Notes: generated by a model from the sequence alone, not told the origin. Positions 35,093-45,683 are shown, counted from the stretch's first letter. The stretch is 64,000 nt of DNA from JADJPO01 sp963750395 (GCA_963750395.1 CAVVQM010000013.1:29333-93332), one strand, 5' to 3'. Numbers and translations are program-made.

Positions 35093-38009
35093 GTGGCCAC
35101 CAAAAGCCTCAAGCGGTGCCTCGACCACGGGCAGGCGCCTGGTCATCGTCGAGTCGCCGGCGAAGGCGCGCACCATCGCCGGCTACCTCGACTCGAACTA
35201 CGAGGTCGAGGCCAGCGTGGGCCATATCCGCGATCTCCCACAGCCCAGCGAGCTGCCCACGGACATGAAGAAGGGGCCGTACGGCAAGTTCGCGGTGAAC
35301 GTGGACGACGGCTTCGAGGCCTATTACGTCGTCGACCCCGGTAAGCGGTCCAAGGTCGCCGAACTCAAGCGTGCCCTCAAGGAAGCGGACGAGCTCTACC
35401 TGGCCACGGATGAGGACCGCGAGGGCGAGGCCATCGCCTGGCACCTGTTGCAGGTCCTGCAGCCCAAGGTCCCGGTGCGGCGGATGGTGTTCCACGAGAT
35501 CACCCGCGAGGCGATCCAGCGTGCCCTGCAGGACACCCGCGACCTCGACGAACGGCTCGTCGATGCCCAGGAGACGCGCCGGATCCTGGACCGGCTCTAC
35601 GGCTACGAGGTCTCGCCCGTCCTGTGGCGCAAGGTCCGCGCCGGCCTCAGTGCCGGTCGGGTGCAGTCGGTGGCCACCCGGTTGGTCGTCGAACGCGAGC
35701 GCGAGCGGATGGCCTTCCGCTCGGTGTCCTACTGGGATGTGCAGGGCACCTTCGCGCCGCCGCCCTCGGGCGAGGACTCCTCGCCGGTGCAGGATTTCGG
35801 GGCGCGTCTCGTCGCCCTGGACGGCGAGCGCGTGGCGACCGGACGTGATTTCGCCGACACCGGGCTGCTCACTCCGGCGGCCGCATCGGCCGGGGTCGTC
35901 CATCTCGACCAGACGCGCGCCGAGGCGCTGGTGGCCGCCCTGGACGAGTCACAGGTGGCCGGCACCCCGGGTGTGCAGGTGCGTTCGGTGGAGGAGAAGC
36001 CGTACACGCGCCGGCCTGCGGCCCCGTTCACGACCTCGACGCTGCAGCAGGAGGCCAGTCGCAAGCTCCGGATGAGCTCCCGGCAGGCGATGCGTACGGC
36101 GCAGGGCCTGTACGAGAACGGCTACATCACCTACATGAGGACCGACTCGGTGGTGCTGTCCGAGCAGGCGATCGCGGCCGCCCGGCGGCAGGCGGGCGAG
36201 CTGTACGGCCCGGAGTACGTTCCGGCCCAGCCGCGCGTCTACAAGGGCAAGGCGAAGAACGCCCAGGAGGCGCACGAGGCGATCCGGCCCGCCGGGGACT
36301 CCTTCCGGACGCCGGCTCAGGTGGCCTCCGAGCTGCGAAGCGATGAGTTCCGCCTCTACGAACTGATCTGGAAGCGCACCGTCGCCTCCCAGATGGCCGA
36401 TGCCCGCGGCTCGACCGCCTCGATCCGGCTCGGGGTCGCGCTGACCGGCGCGGCGGCCGAACGGGCCGCCGCCGCGGACGCCGAGTTCGCGGCGTCCGGG
36501 ACCGTGATCACCTTCCGCGGGTTCCTGGCCGCCTACGAGGAGGGTCGCGACGAGGACCGTCGCAGCGACGAGGCCGCCGCCGAGCGTGAACGCCGGCTTC
36601 CGGAACTGACCACGGGCGACCTGCTCGATCTGCTCGAGGCGCAGGCCGATGGCCACGAGACCCAGCCACCGCCGAGGTACACCGAGGCCAGCCTGGTCAG
36701 GGCCCTCGAGGAGCGGGGGATCGGCCGCCCCTCGACCTATGCGGCCACGATCAGCACCATCCAGGACCGCGGCTACGTGCTCACCAAGGGCTCGGCGCTG
36801 GTGCCCACCTGGCTCGCGTTCTCGGTGACCCGGCTGCTGGAGGACCACTTCGGGCGGCTCGTCGACTACGACTTCACCGCGGCGATGGAGGAGGACCTGG
36901 ACCGGATCGCCCGCGGCCAGGAGGACCGGGTGGCCTGGCTGTCGAAGTTCTACTTCGGCAGTCCCGCGGGCAACGGAGCGGCCGGCGACGCGGCGTCTCT
37001 GGGCACGCCGTCCGGGCTCAAACCACTGGTGGACAGTCTGGGCGACATCGACGCGCGGGATCTGAACACGATCCGCCTGGGCGAGGACATCGTGCTGCGC
37101 GTCGGCCGGTACGGGCCGTACCTGGAGGCGCCCGGAGAGGGCGAGGAGCCTCGCCGGGCGAGCGTGCCGGACGACGTGGCGCCGGACGAGCTGACGGTGG
37201 CCAAGGCTCGGGAACTGCTCGAGGCCCAGAGCGAGGGCGACCGGGAACTCGGGATCGATCCCGCGAGTGGCCGCATGATCGTGGCCCGCACGGGACGCTT
37301 CGGCCCCTATGTGACCGAAGTGATGCCCGAGGACGCACCCAAGACCGCCAAACCGCGCACCGCCAGTCTGTTCCGCTCCATGCAGCTGGCCACGGTCGGC
37401 CTGGACGACGCGCTCCGCCTGCTCTCGCTGCCGCGGGTCGTCGGCGTCGATCCGGCCGGCGGCGAGGAGATCACCGCGCAGAACGGCCGCTACGGCCCCT
37501 ACCTGCGCAAGGGCACCGACTCGCGCTCGCTGACGGCTGAGGAGCAGATCTTCGAGATCACCCTCGACGAGGCCCTGGCGATCTACGCGCAACCGAAGCA
37601 ACGGGGCCGTGCTGCCGCAGCCGCACCCCTGCGCGAGCTGGGCGCGGACCCGGTCGGCGGTGGGCCGGTCGTGGTCAAGGACGGCAGGTTCGGCCCGTAC
37701 GTGACCGATGGGACCACGAACGCCACCCTGCGCAAGGATGACCAGGTCGAGTCGATCACGCTGGAGCGGGCCGCCGAACTGCTCGCCGAGAAGCGTGCCC
37801 GGGGTCCGGTCAAACGTGCCGCGAAGAAGACCGCCCGCAAGAGCACCGCCAAGACGACCGCCAAGACGACGACCGCCAAGAAGACGACGGCCAAGAAGAC
37901 GACCGCCAAGAAGACGACCGCCAAGAAGACGACGGCGAAGAAGACGACGGCCAAGAAGACGACGGCGAAGAAGGCTCCGGCCGCGAAGGCCGGCGCCGAG
38001 GAGGGTTGA
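35093..38009 (+). CDS. topA: DNA topoisomerase I, one frameshift near the start
   Basis: From GTG 35093 (VATKSLK) a one-base correction near 35111-35115 joins GASTTGRRLVIVESPAKART in the next frame, which then stays open to 38009, about 970 residues. The Toprim domain has VIVESPAKA and DEDREGEAIAWHLL; the active-site Tyr lies in GYITYMRTDSV; PSTYAATISTIQDRGYV follows. The C-terminal part has four GR(Y/F)GPY repeats instead of zinc fingers, then a tail of repeated KKTTA rich in Lys. The enzyme relaxes negative supercoils behind the moving polymerase; the basic tail is usual in actinobacteria and aids processivity. An essential gene is very unlikely to be truly broken, so the indel is probably an error. 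Confidence 0.93.
37845..37975 (+). repeat. 15-bp in-frame tandem repeat in topA tail
   Basis: Units of about 15 bases (AAGAAGACGACSGCC) recur about eight times and encode the KKTTA repeats at the C-terminus. A long spurious open frame exists on the opposite strand because of it. Confidence 0.8.
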
Positions 38010-38049
38010 CCGCCCCCCGGGAGTCACACGCCGCCGTTAGCCTGTGATG

Positions 38050-40935
38050 GTGACCCAGGTCTCCACTGCCGACGCGCCGGACGTCGACCCGGCGCCGGAC
38101 CACGACGTGCGCGCCGTGCTGCGCCTGGGCACGTTCCGCCGGTTGTGGCTCGCCCTGGGCCTGTCCAGCCTGGGCGATTGGCTGGGGCTGTTGGCGACGG
38201 CCGCGATGGCGGACTACCTGGCCGGCGACTCCTACCTGATCAGCAACTTCGCCATCGCCGGCGTGTTCATCCTGCGACTGGCGCCGGCCGTCGTCCTCGG
38301 GCCGCTCGCGGGCGCGGTCGCCGACCGACTGGACCGCCGGTGGACGATGATCATCGGCGATCTGCTGCGCTTCGCCCTGTTCGCCTCGATCGTGCTGGTC
38401 GGAACCCTGACGTGGCTGTTCGTAGCCACCGTGCTGATCGAGTGCGTGGCCCTGTTCTGGGGGCCGGCCAACGACGCCACCATCCCGAACCTGGTCCCCC
38501 GCACACGACTGGAGGCGGCCAACCAGCTGACCCTGGTCGCCACCTACGGTTCGGCCCCGATCGCGGCATTGCTCTACGCGCTCCTGGCGGTCGTCGCCGA
38601 CGGCATGACCGCCACCCCGGGGCTGCCCGATCTTCTCCCGTTCACGGTCGCCCTGTGGGCCAACGCCGTGACCTTCCTCGTCTCGGCCCTGGTGATCGCG
38701 CGGCTGCGCTTCCCGCCCTCGGCCGCCGTCGAGGCCAGCCGAGGAGTCGGGGTCGGGCGGGCGATCCTGGACGGCTGGCGGTTCGTGGCCGGCACCCGGG
38801 TGGCCCGCGGGCTCGTGCTCGGCATGCTCGGCGCCTTCGCGGCCGGCGGTCTGGTCGTCGGCCTGGCGAAGACCTTCGCCGATGACCTCCGAGCCGGGGA
38901 CGCCGGCTTCGCGATGCTGTTCGGCGCCGTCTTCGTGGGTCTGGCGCTCGGCATGTGGGTCGGGCCGCGGACACTGGCACGGCTGTCCCGCCGCCGGCTG
39001 TTCGGGCTCTCGCTGGTCGCCGGCGGCGTGGCTCTGGTCGTGCTGGCGCTCATGCAGGACCTGGTGCTGGCCATCCTGGTCACGGTCGTGGTCGGGCATG
39101 TGCGGTGGCGTGGCGTGGGTGATCGGGCAGACCCTGCTGGGGCTCGAGGTGCGTGACGAGGTGCGCGGACGGACCTTCGCCTTCCTGCACTCCTCGGCCC
39201 GCGTCGTCCTGTTGTTGTCGTTGGCCGCCGGACCGGCTGCTGCCGGACCGATCGGCATCCACTCCATCGGGCTTCCCTCGGGCACCCGGCTCGACTACAA
39301 CGGTGCGGCCGTCGTGCTCGCGTTCGCCGGTCTGCTCGCCCTGGTCGCGGGGGTGGTCGCCTATCGCCAGATGGACGATCGGCGGGGGACTCGGCTGCGC
39401 AGCGACCTGGTCAACGCCTGGGGTGGTCGGCCGCAGCGGCCCCTCGAGGCGGCCCGCGACTACAGCGGGTGGTTCATCGCCTTCGAGGGCGGGGACGGCA
39501 CCGGGAAGTCCACGCAGGCGCGGGAACTGGCGGACTGGCTGCGCACCGACCAGGGACACGACGTGGTCCTCACCCGTGAGCCCGGTGCGACCGCCGTCGG
39601 CGTACGGCTTCGGGAGATCCTGCTCGGGCTGGGGGAGGGCGTGGGACCGCGGGCGGAGGCGCTGCTCTTCGCGGCCGACCGTGCGCACCACGTCGACTCG
39701 CTGGTCCGGCCCGCGCTGCGCCGTGGGGCGGTGGTGATCACCGACCGGTACGTGGACTCCTCGATCGCCTATCAGGGTTCGGGGCGGTCCCTGGACGTGG
39801 ACCAGATCGACTACATCTCCCGATGGGCGACGGGCGGATTGGTGCCCGACCTGATCGTGCTGCTCGACGTCCCGCCGGAGATCTCCCGCGTGCGCCGGGC
39901 CAACGATCCCGGGCGGGGCGGCGCCGACAAGCTCGAGTCGCAGCCCGACGCCTTCCATGCCCGGGTCCGCGAGGCCTTCCTGGAACTGGCCCAGCGCGAC
40001 CCCGGCCGGTACCTGGTGCTCGACGGGTCGGACCCGCGGGAGGAGATCCAGCAGGCGATCCGCAGCAGGGTGCGCGACATCGTGCGCGATCTCGCGCAAG
40101 CGCCGGGCGGAACTGGCGGCCCGGCTGGCGGCGGAGGAGGACGCGCGCCGCCGGCGTGCGGCCGCTGAGGCGGAGGTTCTGCGGTTGGACGCCGAGCTGC
40201 GCGGGCGAAGCCGGGACGAGGCCAGGGAGCGCCAGGAGGCTCGCCGTCGTGCCCGGGAGGAGGCCGAGCGTCAGCTCCAGGAGGAGGCCGAGCGGCAGCT
40301 CCAGGAGCAGGCCGAGCGGCAACTCCAGGAGGAGGCCCGGTTGGAGGTCGAGGCGATGGCCGGTGCGGAGATCGTCGCGGCCCTGGCGCAGCCGCAGCCG
40401 CAGTCTCGACCCGGAGCGGACGCCGAGCCGACCGCCGAACCTGAACCCGAACCCGAACCGGCGCCGGAAGCGGACCCGGCCCAACCGGCGGAGCGGATGA
40501 CGGAACCGGAACCGGCCGACTCGTCCGGTGCCGCTCGGCCCACGCACCGAGGTCATCGCGGCGAGCGGTGACCCGGACGCGTCGCAGGTCTCCGCGAGGC
40601 CGGGGATCGTGCCACCGCTGGACGAGCTCTACGCCGCTGAGGAGGCCGCCCCCGCACCGCTGCGGCGCCCGCCCCGACCGGGCCGGCACGCGGGCGGGCA
40701 TGACCTGGCGGTCCCGGACAAGCCGTGGTTCACCGCCGAGGACCCCTCGGTGGCCCGGCCCGGCCGCCGGGCGGCCCGAGGCCCCGAGGCGCTGTTGAGC
40801 ACCGAACCGTTGCCGATCCTGATGGACGCCGATCACGCCGCCGAGCAGGTCCGAACCACGACCGAGAAGAGGAACGGGACGACGGGGAAGAACGGTCATG
40901 ACGAGGACACCCTCGGTCGGTGGGGTCCGCAGTGA
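38050..40935 (+). CDS. tmk: MFS transporter-dTMP kinase fusion, three frameshifts
   Basis: Start GTG 38050 is preferred because TAGCCT (38038-38043) lies exactly six bases upstream; GTG 38044 and ATG 38047 are also in frame. Residues 1 to about 425 are an MFS-like region with ten or more hydrophobic helices (LSSLGDWLGLLATAAMADYL, GPLAGAVADRLDRR). Near 39097 one base must be corrected, then the frame holds the rest of the MFS part and the kinase: FIAFEGGDGTGKSTQARELA, VLTREPGATAVG, AADRAHHV, ITDRYVDSSIAYQG. Near 40105 a second correction leads into a coiled tail (EAERQLQE repeats) and near 40530 a third into the last segment, which overlaps holB. Streptomyces has the same fusion. The kinase makes dTDP for DNA synthesis; the role of the membrane part is unknown. 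Confidence 0.87.
40260..40331 (+). repeat. 24-bp in-frame tandem repeat in tmk tail
   Basis: Three near-identical 24-base units encode EAERQLQE-type octads, a Gln/Glu-rich helix likely to form a coiled coil. Confidence 0.7.
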
Positions 40936-42122
40936 GCGTCTGGACCGACCTCGTCGGTCAGCAGGCCGCGGTCGACAGGCTCCGACAGGCGACCGAGGCG
41001 GCCTCGGCCGGGCTCGGGTCGGATGCCTCGTCGGCGATGTCGCACGCGTGGCTGCTGACCGGACCACCGGGCAGCGGTCGATCGACGGCGGCCCGGGCGT
41101 TCGCCGCCGCCCTGCAGTGCCGGCAGAGCCCGCCGGGATGCGGCACCTGTCTGGACTGCCGCACGGGGATGGCCGGTACGCACCCCGACGTGAGCCTCGT
41201 CGCGACCGAACACGTGCATCTGCGGGTGGAGGACGTTCGCCCGTTGGTGACCCTGGCGCAGCAGCGTCCGGCCCACGGACGGTGGCGGGTGATCCTGATC
41301 GAGGACGCCGACCGCCTGGGCGACACCTCCGGGAACGTACTGCTCAAGGCGATCGAGGAACCGCCGGCCCGGACGGTGTGGCTGTTGTGCGCACCGAGTC
41401 CGGACGACGTGCTGGTGACCATCCGGTCGAGGTGCCGTCAGATCGGTCTGCGGATCCCCCCGGTGGCGGATGTGGCCGCGCTCCTGGTGCGCCGGCACGG
41501 GGTCGACCCGGCACTGGCCGCCTATGCCGCGCGGGCCGCTGACAGCCACGTCGGACTGGCCCGCCGTCTGGCCACGGACGAGCAGGCCAGGATCCGCCGC
41601 CGCGACATCCTGACCCTGCCGGGTCAGCTGTCCGGGCCGGGGGCGGCGGTGATGGCCGCTGGTCAGCTCGTGCAGACCGCACAGGCCGAGGCGAAGTCGT
41701 CCTCCACCGAGCGGGACGCCGCCGAACGCACCGAGTTGCTCAAGGCTCTCGGGGCCGAGGGCATGACGAAGCTGCCCCCCGCCGTGCGCTCGCAGGTGCG
41801 CACGCTGGAGGAGAACCAGAAGCGGCGTGCCACACGTGCCCAGCGCGACATGCTCGATCGGGCACTGGTGGACCTGACCTCGTTCTACCGGGACGTGCTC
41901 ATGGTGCAGATGGGCGCACCGGTGGAGCTGACCAACGCGGATCTGCTCGGGGACATCGAGGAGCGCGCCGGGGCGTCGACGCCGGAGGACACCCTGCGGT
42001 GCATGGAGGCGATCGGCCTGGCCCGGGAGCGGATCGACGCCAACGTCGCGATTCTGCTCGCGGTCGAGGCGCTCATGGTGAGCCTGCTCGGTCAGCCGGC
42101 TACCCGGGGCGGCCCTGGCTGA
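40932..42122 (+). CDS. holB: DNA polymerase III subunit delta'
   Basis: 396 residues from GTG 40932, overlapping the tmk stop (GTGA). It has the clamp-loader AAA+ start WTDLVGQQAAVDRLRQA, the P-loop GPPGSGRST (Arg in place of the usual Lys), a four-Cys zinc module (CRQSPPGCGTCLDC), VILIEDADRL and NVLLKAIEEPP, and the sensor TIRSRCRQI. The C-terminal half is helical. Delta' helps load the sliding clamp; it need not hydrolyse ATP, which fits the altered P-loop. The gene order tmk-holB is conserved in many bacteria. Confidence 0.93.
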   Translation: MSVWTDLVGQQAAVDRLRQATEAASAGLGSDASSAMSHAWLLTGPPGSGRSTAARAFAAALQCRQSPPGCGTCLDCRTGMAGTHPDVSLVATEHVHLRVEDVRPLVTLAQQRPAHGRWRVILIEDADRLGDTSGNVLLKAIEEPPARTVWLLCAPSPDDVLVTIRSRCRQIGLRIPPVADVAALLVRRHGVDPALAAYAARAADSHVGLARRLATDEQARIRRRDILTLPGQLSGPGAAVMAAGQLVQTAQAEAKSSSTERDAAERTELLKALGAEGMTKLPPAVRSQVRTLEENQKRRATRAQRDMLDRALVDLTSFYRDVLMVQMGAPVELTNADLLGDIEERAGASTPEDTLRCMEAIGLARERIDANVAILLAVEALMVSLLGQPATRGGPG

Positions 42123-42585
42123 CCCGGTCGAGGCGAGCCGTCGACTGCCCGGTCACCGTCTGCGGGCCGATGCCGGCCAGCGAGAGGATCACCGGGGTGT
42201 AGGTCGCGGTCGTCGTCACGCTCACGGTGTTGCCTCGGACGCTGACCGATCCGGCCACCTCCGCCGCGCCGAGGTAGACCTGACCCGCCTGGACGGCGCG
42301 AGCCGCGTCGACGCGCGGGTTCTCGCCGCGGACGGCGCTACCGCCGTCCGCCGCCTGGGCCGCGCTGCGGGCGGCCTGCCGGGCGACGTCCTGGGCCCGT
42401 TGCATGGCGTGCAGCTTGCCGGACAGGTCGACCGCGATCCCGACGAAGATCACCACGATCGTGGTCGCCATGACCATGAACACCGCGACGGCACCGGTCT
42501 CGTCGTCGGTCCGGGTCGCTGGCACGGGGGAAACATACTGCGCCGCGGCACGGCCGCGCGGCCTGCGGACGCCGACTGTGGACAA
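42100..42585 (-). CDS. TadE/TadG-like membrane-anchored protein
   Basis: 161 residues from ATG 42585; GTG 42525 gives a shorter form beginning just before the conserved DETGAVAVFMVM. One membrane helix (VFMVMATTIVVIFVGIAVDL) is followed by an extracytoplasmic part with ARQAARSAAQAAD and STTATYTP-like strands. This matches pilin-like TadE/TadG proteins of actinobacteria. The 3' end overlaps holB tail to tail by 23 bases. Tad secretion genes are absent here. Confidence 0.65.
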   Translation of the reverse strand: MSTVGVRRPRGRAAAQYVSPVPATRTDDETGAVAVFMVMATTIVVIFVGIAVDLSGKLHAMQRAQDVARQAARSAAQAADGGSAVRGENPRVDAARAVQAGQVYLGAAEVAGSVSVRGNTVSVTTTATYTPVILSLAGIGPQTVTGQSTARLDRVSQGRPG

Positions 42586-42701
42586 GGTTGGGCGGGGCCT
42601 GCGGCGCCGTCTCGGGATAGCCTGAGCCGGTCCGGTTCGCGGGTCTCTGTCCGAGCCCCGACCGGCCTCTCTGACCGCGTCGAATCCAGGAGTCCTCGTT
42701 C

Positions 42702-44267
42702 ATGGTCCAACCCGGCGCCACCCGTCGGCCGATGCGGAGGGTGCTGGCGCTCGGCCTCGCCCTGGTTCTGGTCCTCGGACTGGTCGGGGCGTTGATCACC
42801 ATCACCGGTGGCGGCCGCACGCCCGACGCGGTCGCGCCGCCCGGATCGGTGGTGGCCGACGCGAGCGACCCGGCCACCGATGGGCGGTACCAGGCGTTCT
42901 ACTCCCAGGAACTGGACTGGTCGGGCTGCGGCGACGGCCTGCAGTGCGCCGACGTGACGGTCCCGCTCGACTGGGACGCACCCGAGGGCGCCACGATCGA
43001 CCTGGCGATGATCCGCCTCCCCGCCTCCGGCCGCAGGATCGCGTCGTTGCTGGGCAACCCGGGCGGGCCCGGGGCCTCCGGGGTGGAATACCTGCGCGCG
43101 GCCGCCGACTCGTACGGGAAGGCGCTGCGGTCCTCGTTCGACATCGTCTACTGGGACACCCGCGGCACCGGTGAGTCGGCACCGGTGACCTGCCTGCCGA
43201 ACAGCGCGCTGGACGAGTTCTACGCCACTGACGCCACCCCGGACACGCCCGCCGAGGAGGAGGCCTTCGTGAACGACTCGCAGGCCTACGCGCAGGCCTG
43301 TGAGAAGAACTCCGGGCCGGTGCTCGACCACGTCGACACCATCAGTACCGCCAGGGACATGGACGTCATGCGGGCCGCGCTCGGCGACGAGACGATGGTC
43401 TACCTGGGGGCCTCGTACGGCACCTTCCTGGGGGCCTGGTACGCGGAGCTGTTCCCCTGGCGGGTGGGCCGGCTGGTGCTGGACGGCGCGGTCGATCCCT
43501 CCCTGACCTCCGCCCAGTACGCCGAGGGGCAGGCGATGGGTTTCGCCCGCGCCGTCCAGGCCTACGTGGACGACTGCCTGACCGAGGCCGATTGCCCACT
43601 GCGCGGCAGCCGTCAGGACGCCTACGCCCAGTTGGACAGGCTGATGGCCAGGGTCGACGAGCAACCGTTGCCGACGTCGTCGCGTCCGTTGACCCAGGCG
43701 CTGCTGGTCACCGGGCTCGTCCAGGGGATGTACTCACAGCAGCTGTGGCCGTTGGTCACCGATGCGCTGACCGAGGCGATGAACGGTGACGGCACCTCGA
43801 TGCTGCTGCTCGCGGACCTCTACCTGGACCGCGGTGAGGAGGGCACCTACGGGCCGACGCTGCAACAGCTTGCCCCGATCTACTGTCTCGACCATGCCGA
43901 GACGCGCACCGTCGAGGAGATCGCCGCCGACGCGGTGCGGCTCGAGACCGAGTACCCGCCGTTCGGCGACGACATCGGCTGGGGCTCACTGGGTTGCGCC
44001 CTGTGGCCGGTCGAGGCCGTGGTCCCCACGCAGAAGCTCGCCGCACGCGGCGCCGGCCCGATCCTGGTGGTCGGCACCACCCAGGACCCGGCCACCCCGT
44101 ACGAGTGGGCGCAAGGGCTGGCTGAGCAGTTGTCCTCCGGTGTGCTGCTCACCCGCGAGGGCGAGGGCCACACCGGGTACGGCATGGGCAGCGCGTGCAT
44201 CGACGAGGCGGTCGAGGGCTACCTGATCAGAGGGGTCGTGCCGGACGACGGGACCCGTTGCCGCTGA
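42702..44267 (+). CDS. Alpha/beta hydrolase, tripeptidyl aminopeptidase type
   Basis: 521 residues from ATG 42702. One N-terminal hydrophobic segment (VLALGLALVLVLGLVGALIT) acts as signal or anchor. The hydrolase core shows NPGGPGASG (oxyanion region), YWDTRGTGES, YLGASYGTFLGAWYAELFP with the nucleophile Ser, VGTTQDPATPYEWA with the Asp and GEGHTGYG with the His, plus the TAP-like C-terminal domain. Streptomyces relatives remove tripeptides from exported proteins. A TAGCCT box at about 42617 may be its -10. The downstream neighbour corA is convergent. Confidence 0.88.
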   Translation: MVQPGATRRPMRRVLALGLALVLVLGLVGALITITGGGRTPDAVAPPGSVVADASDPATDGRYQAFYSQELDWSGCGDGLQCADVTVPLDWDAPEGATIDLAMIRLPASGRRIASLLGNPGGPGASGVEYLRAAADSYGKALRSSFDIVYWDTRGTGESAPVTCLPNSALDEFYATDATPDTPAEEEAFVNDSQAYAQACEKNSGPVLDHVDTISTARDMDVMRAALGDETMVYLGASYGTFLGAWYAELFPWRVGRLVLDGAVDPSLTSAQYAEGQAMGFARAVQAYVDDCLTEADCPLRGSRQDAYAQLDRLMARVDEQPLPTSSRPLTQALLVTGLVQGMYSQQLWPLVTDALTEAMNGDGTSMLLLADLYLDRGEEGTYGPTLQQLAPIYCLDHAETRTVEEIAADAVRLETEYPPFGDDIGWGSLGCALWPVEAVVPTQKLAARGAGPILVVGTTQDPATPYEWAQGLAEQLSSGVLLTREGEGHTGYGMGSACIDEAVEGYLIRGVVPDDGTRCR

Positions 44268-44289
44268 AAGGTTCTTGTTGCTTGGCCGC

Positions 44290-45519
44290 TCAGAGCCAGT
44301 CGTTGCGCCGGAAGGCACGGTAGAGGGCGGTGCAACTGGCGGCCATGACCCCGAGAACGATGAAGTAGCCGTAGTGCCACTGCAGCTCGGGCATGTATCG
44401 GAAGTTCATCCCGTAGATGCCGGCGATGGCGGTCGGCACCAGCCCGATGGCAGCCCAGGCCGAGATCTTGCGCATGTCCTGGTTCTGCCGCACGGATATC
44501 TCGTTCTGCGCCACGGAGATCTGGCTCTGTCTGGCGGCAAGTCGCGCGAAATCCGCCTGCAGGACGTCGGACAGCAGCCGGTCGTGGGCATCGATCGCGT
44601 CGGCGATCCGCATCGTGTGGTCGTGCACGTCGCGAAAGTAGGTGCGGGCCCACTGGTCGACCTGCGGCACGGAACCGTCGACCACCCGGTGCAGGCCGGC
44701 TGCCAGCGGCAGCACGGCGCGGCGGAACTCGGCGATCTCGCGCTTGAGCTTGTAGATCCGTTCGGAGTGGTCGTCGAGTTCGTCGGCGGCGTTGGCGAAC
44801 ACCTGGGACTCGATCTGGTCGACGTCGTCCTCGATGCCGTTCAGCGCCGTCGCGTAGGCGTCGACGATCAGGTCTGCCGTCCGGTGCAGCAGGCCGACCG
44901 GCCCGCGCACCGGATGGGTGCCCAAGGCCGCCTCGTCGCGCACCTGGTCGAGCATGGCGATCTCGTCGTGGCGCACGGTGATCACGAAGTGGGGACCCAC
45001 GAACAGGGACACCTCGGTGACGTCGACGACGTCGTCGGAGTCAACGTAGACGACCGGCTTGAGGACGACGAACAGCACGTCGTCGTAGGTCTCGATCTTG
45101 GGCCGCTGATGCGCCGTCACCGCGTCCTCGGCGGCCAGGGCGGGCAGGTCGAACCGGGCGGCGATACCCGCGAACTCCTCTGCCGTCGGATCGCGCAGAT
45201 CAACCCAGACGAAGCCGTCCTGCGCGCCGGCCAGGTCGGCGGCGGCATCCAGGGACACCTCGCTGATCCGGGCGTCGTCCAGGTATGCGGCGCAGTGGGT
45301 GATCACCTGGTCCAGGTCCCGTGGGGCGGGGGTCGACCCGTCGTCCGGGTGGGGTGGGCGCGAGGGTACGACCGCCGGACGGCGCGGCGCCCCTATCCTC
45401 AGCAACGTGGCAGCGAGACGCGTCGTGATCCGGTCGAGCGAGTTCCGGCTCGGTGTGCGCGCGACCGAGCGGCCCCGTGCGGGGCGCTCCTGAGGTGCTG
45501 ATGGATCGGTAGGCTCCAC
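44290..45519 (-). CDS. corA: CorA-family magnesium/cobalt transporter
   Basis: About 409 residues if started at GTG 45519; the exact start is uncertain because no clear SD is seen. The cytoplasmic part has DGFVWVDLRDPTAEEFAGIA, LFVVLKPVVYVDSDD and long helices, ending with two membrane helices. The signature GIYGMNF is intact at the end of the first helix, and the tail is short and charged (FRRNDWL). CorA pentamers conduct Mg2+ inward. Followed closely by the convergent hydrolase and preceded by tRNA-Thr on the other strand. Confidence 0.9.
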   Translation of the reverse strand: MEPTDPSAPQERPARGRSVARTPSRNSLDRITTRLAATLLRIGAPRRPAVVPSRPPHPDDGSTPAPRDLDQVITHCAAYLDDARISEVSLDAAADLAGAQDGFVWVDLRDPTAEEFAGIAARFDLPALAAEDAVTAHQRPKIETYDDVLFVVLKPVVYVDSDDVVDVTEVSLFVGPHFVITVRHDEIAMLDQVRDEAALGTHPVRGPVGLLHRTADLIVDAYATALNGIEDDVDQIESQVFANAADELDDHSERIYKLKREIAEFRRAVLPLAAGLHRVVDGSVPQVDQWARTYFRDVHDHTMRIADAIDAHDRLLSDVLQADFARLAARQSQISVAQNEISVRQNQDMRKISAWAAIGLVPTAIAGIYGMNFRYMPELQWHYGYFIVLGVMAASCTALYRAFRRNDWL

Positions 45520-45557
45520 GGGGAGAGTATGCCGCCGGTGGCACTCGTCCGAGCCTC

Positions 45558-45563
45558 TATACT
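45558..45563 (+). promoter_or_regulatory. -10 box of tRNA-Thr
   Basis: TATACT lies 30 bases before tRNA-Thr; the -35 region is poorly matched. Confidence 0.45.
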
Positions 45564-45592
45564 CGTCTGGCCGCGCCACCCCGGTGGTGCGC

Positions 45593-45666
45593 GCCGCCTT
45601 AGCTCAGTCGGCCAGAGCAACGCACTCGTAATGCGTAGGTCGTGGGTTCGATTCCCACAGGCGGCT
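45593..45666 (+). tRNA. tRNA-Thr (CGT)
   Basis: Acceptor GCCGCCT, D-arm AGCTCAGTCGGCCAGAGC, anticodon loop CTCGTAA with anticodon CGT, T-arm CGTGGGTTCGATTCCCACA, 3' strand AGGCGGC and discriminator T. No CCA encoded. Actinobacterial integrating elements often use the 3' ends of tRNA genes, and mobile genes begin 320 bases downstream. Confidence 0.95.
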
Positions 45667-45683
45667 CGCAAGCTCAGGTCAGC

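Noticed and set aside
37583..37954. Highly hydrophobic minus-strand frame (VVFLAVVFLAVV repeats)
   Set aside because: It is the exact antisense of the KKTTA repeats in topA and not a membrane protein.
37845..37975. Possible CRISPR array
   Set aside because: The units are adjacent, in frame and encode Lys/Thr repeats; there are no spacers. No other array-like pattern was seen in the window.
35949..39285. Two long minus-strand frames opposite topA and tmk
   Set aside because: They only mirror the codon bias and the Lys-rich repeat of the plus-strand genes; no family features.
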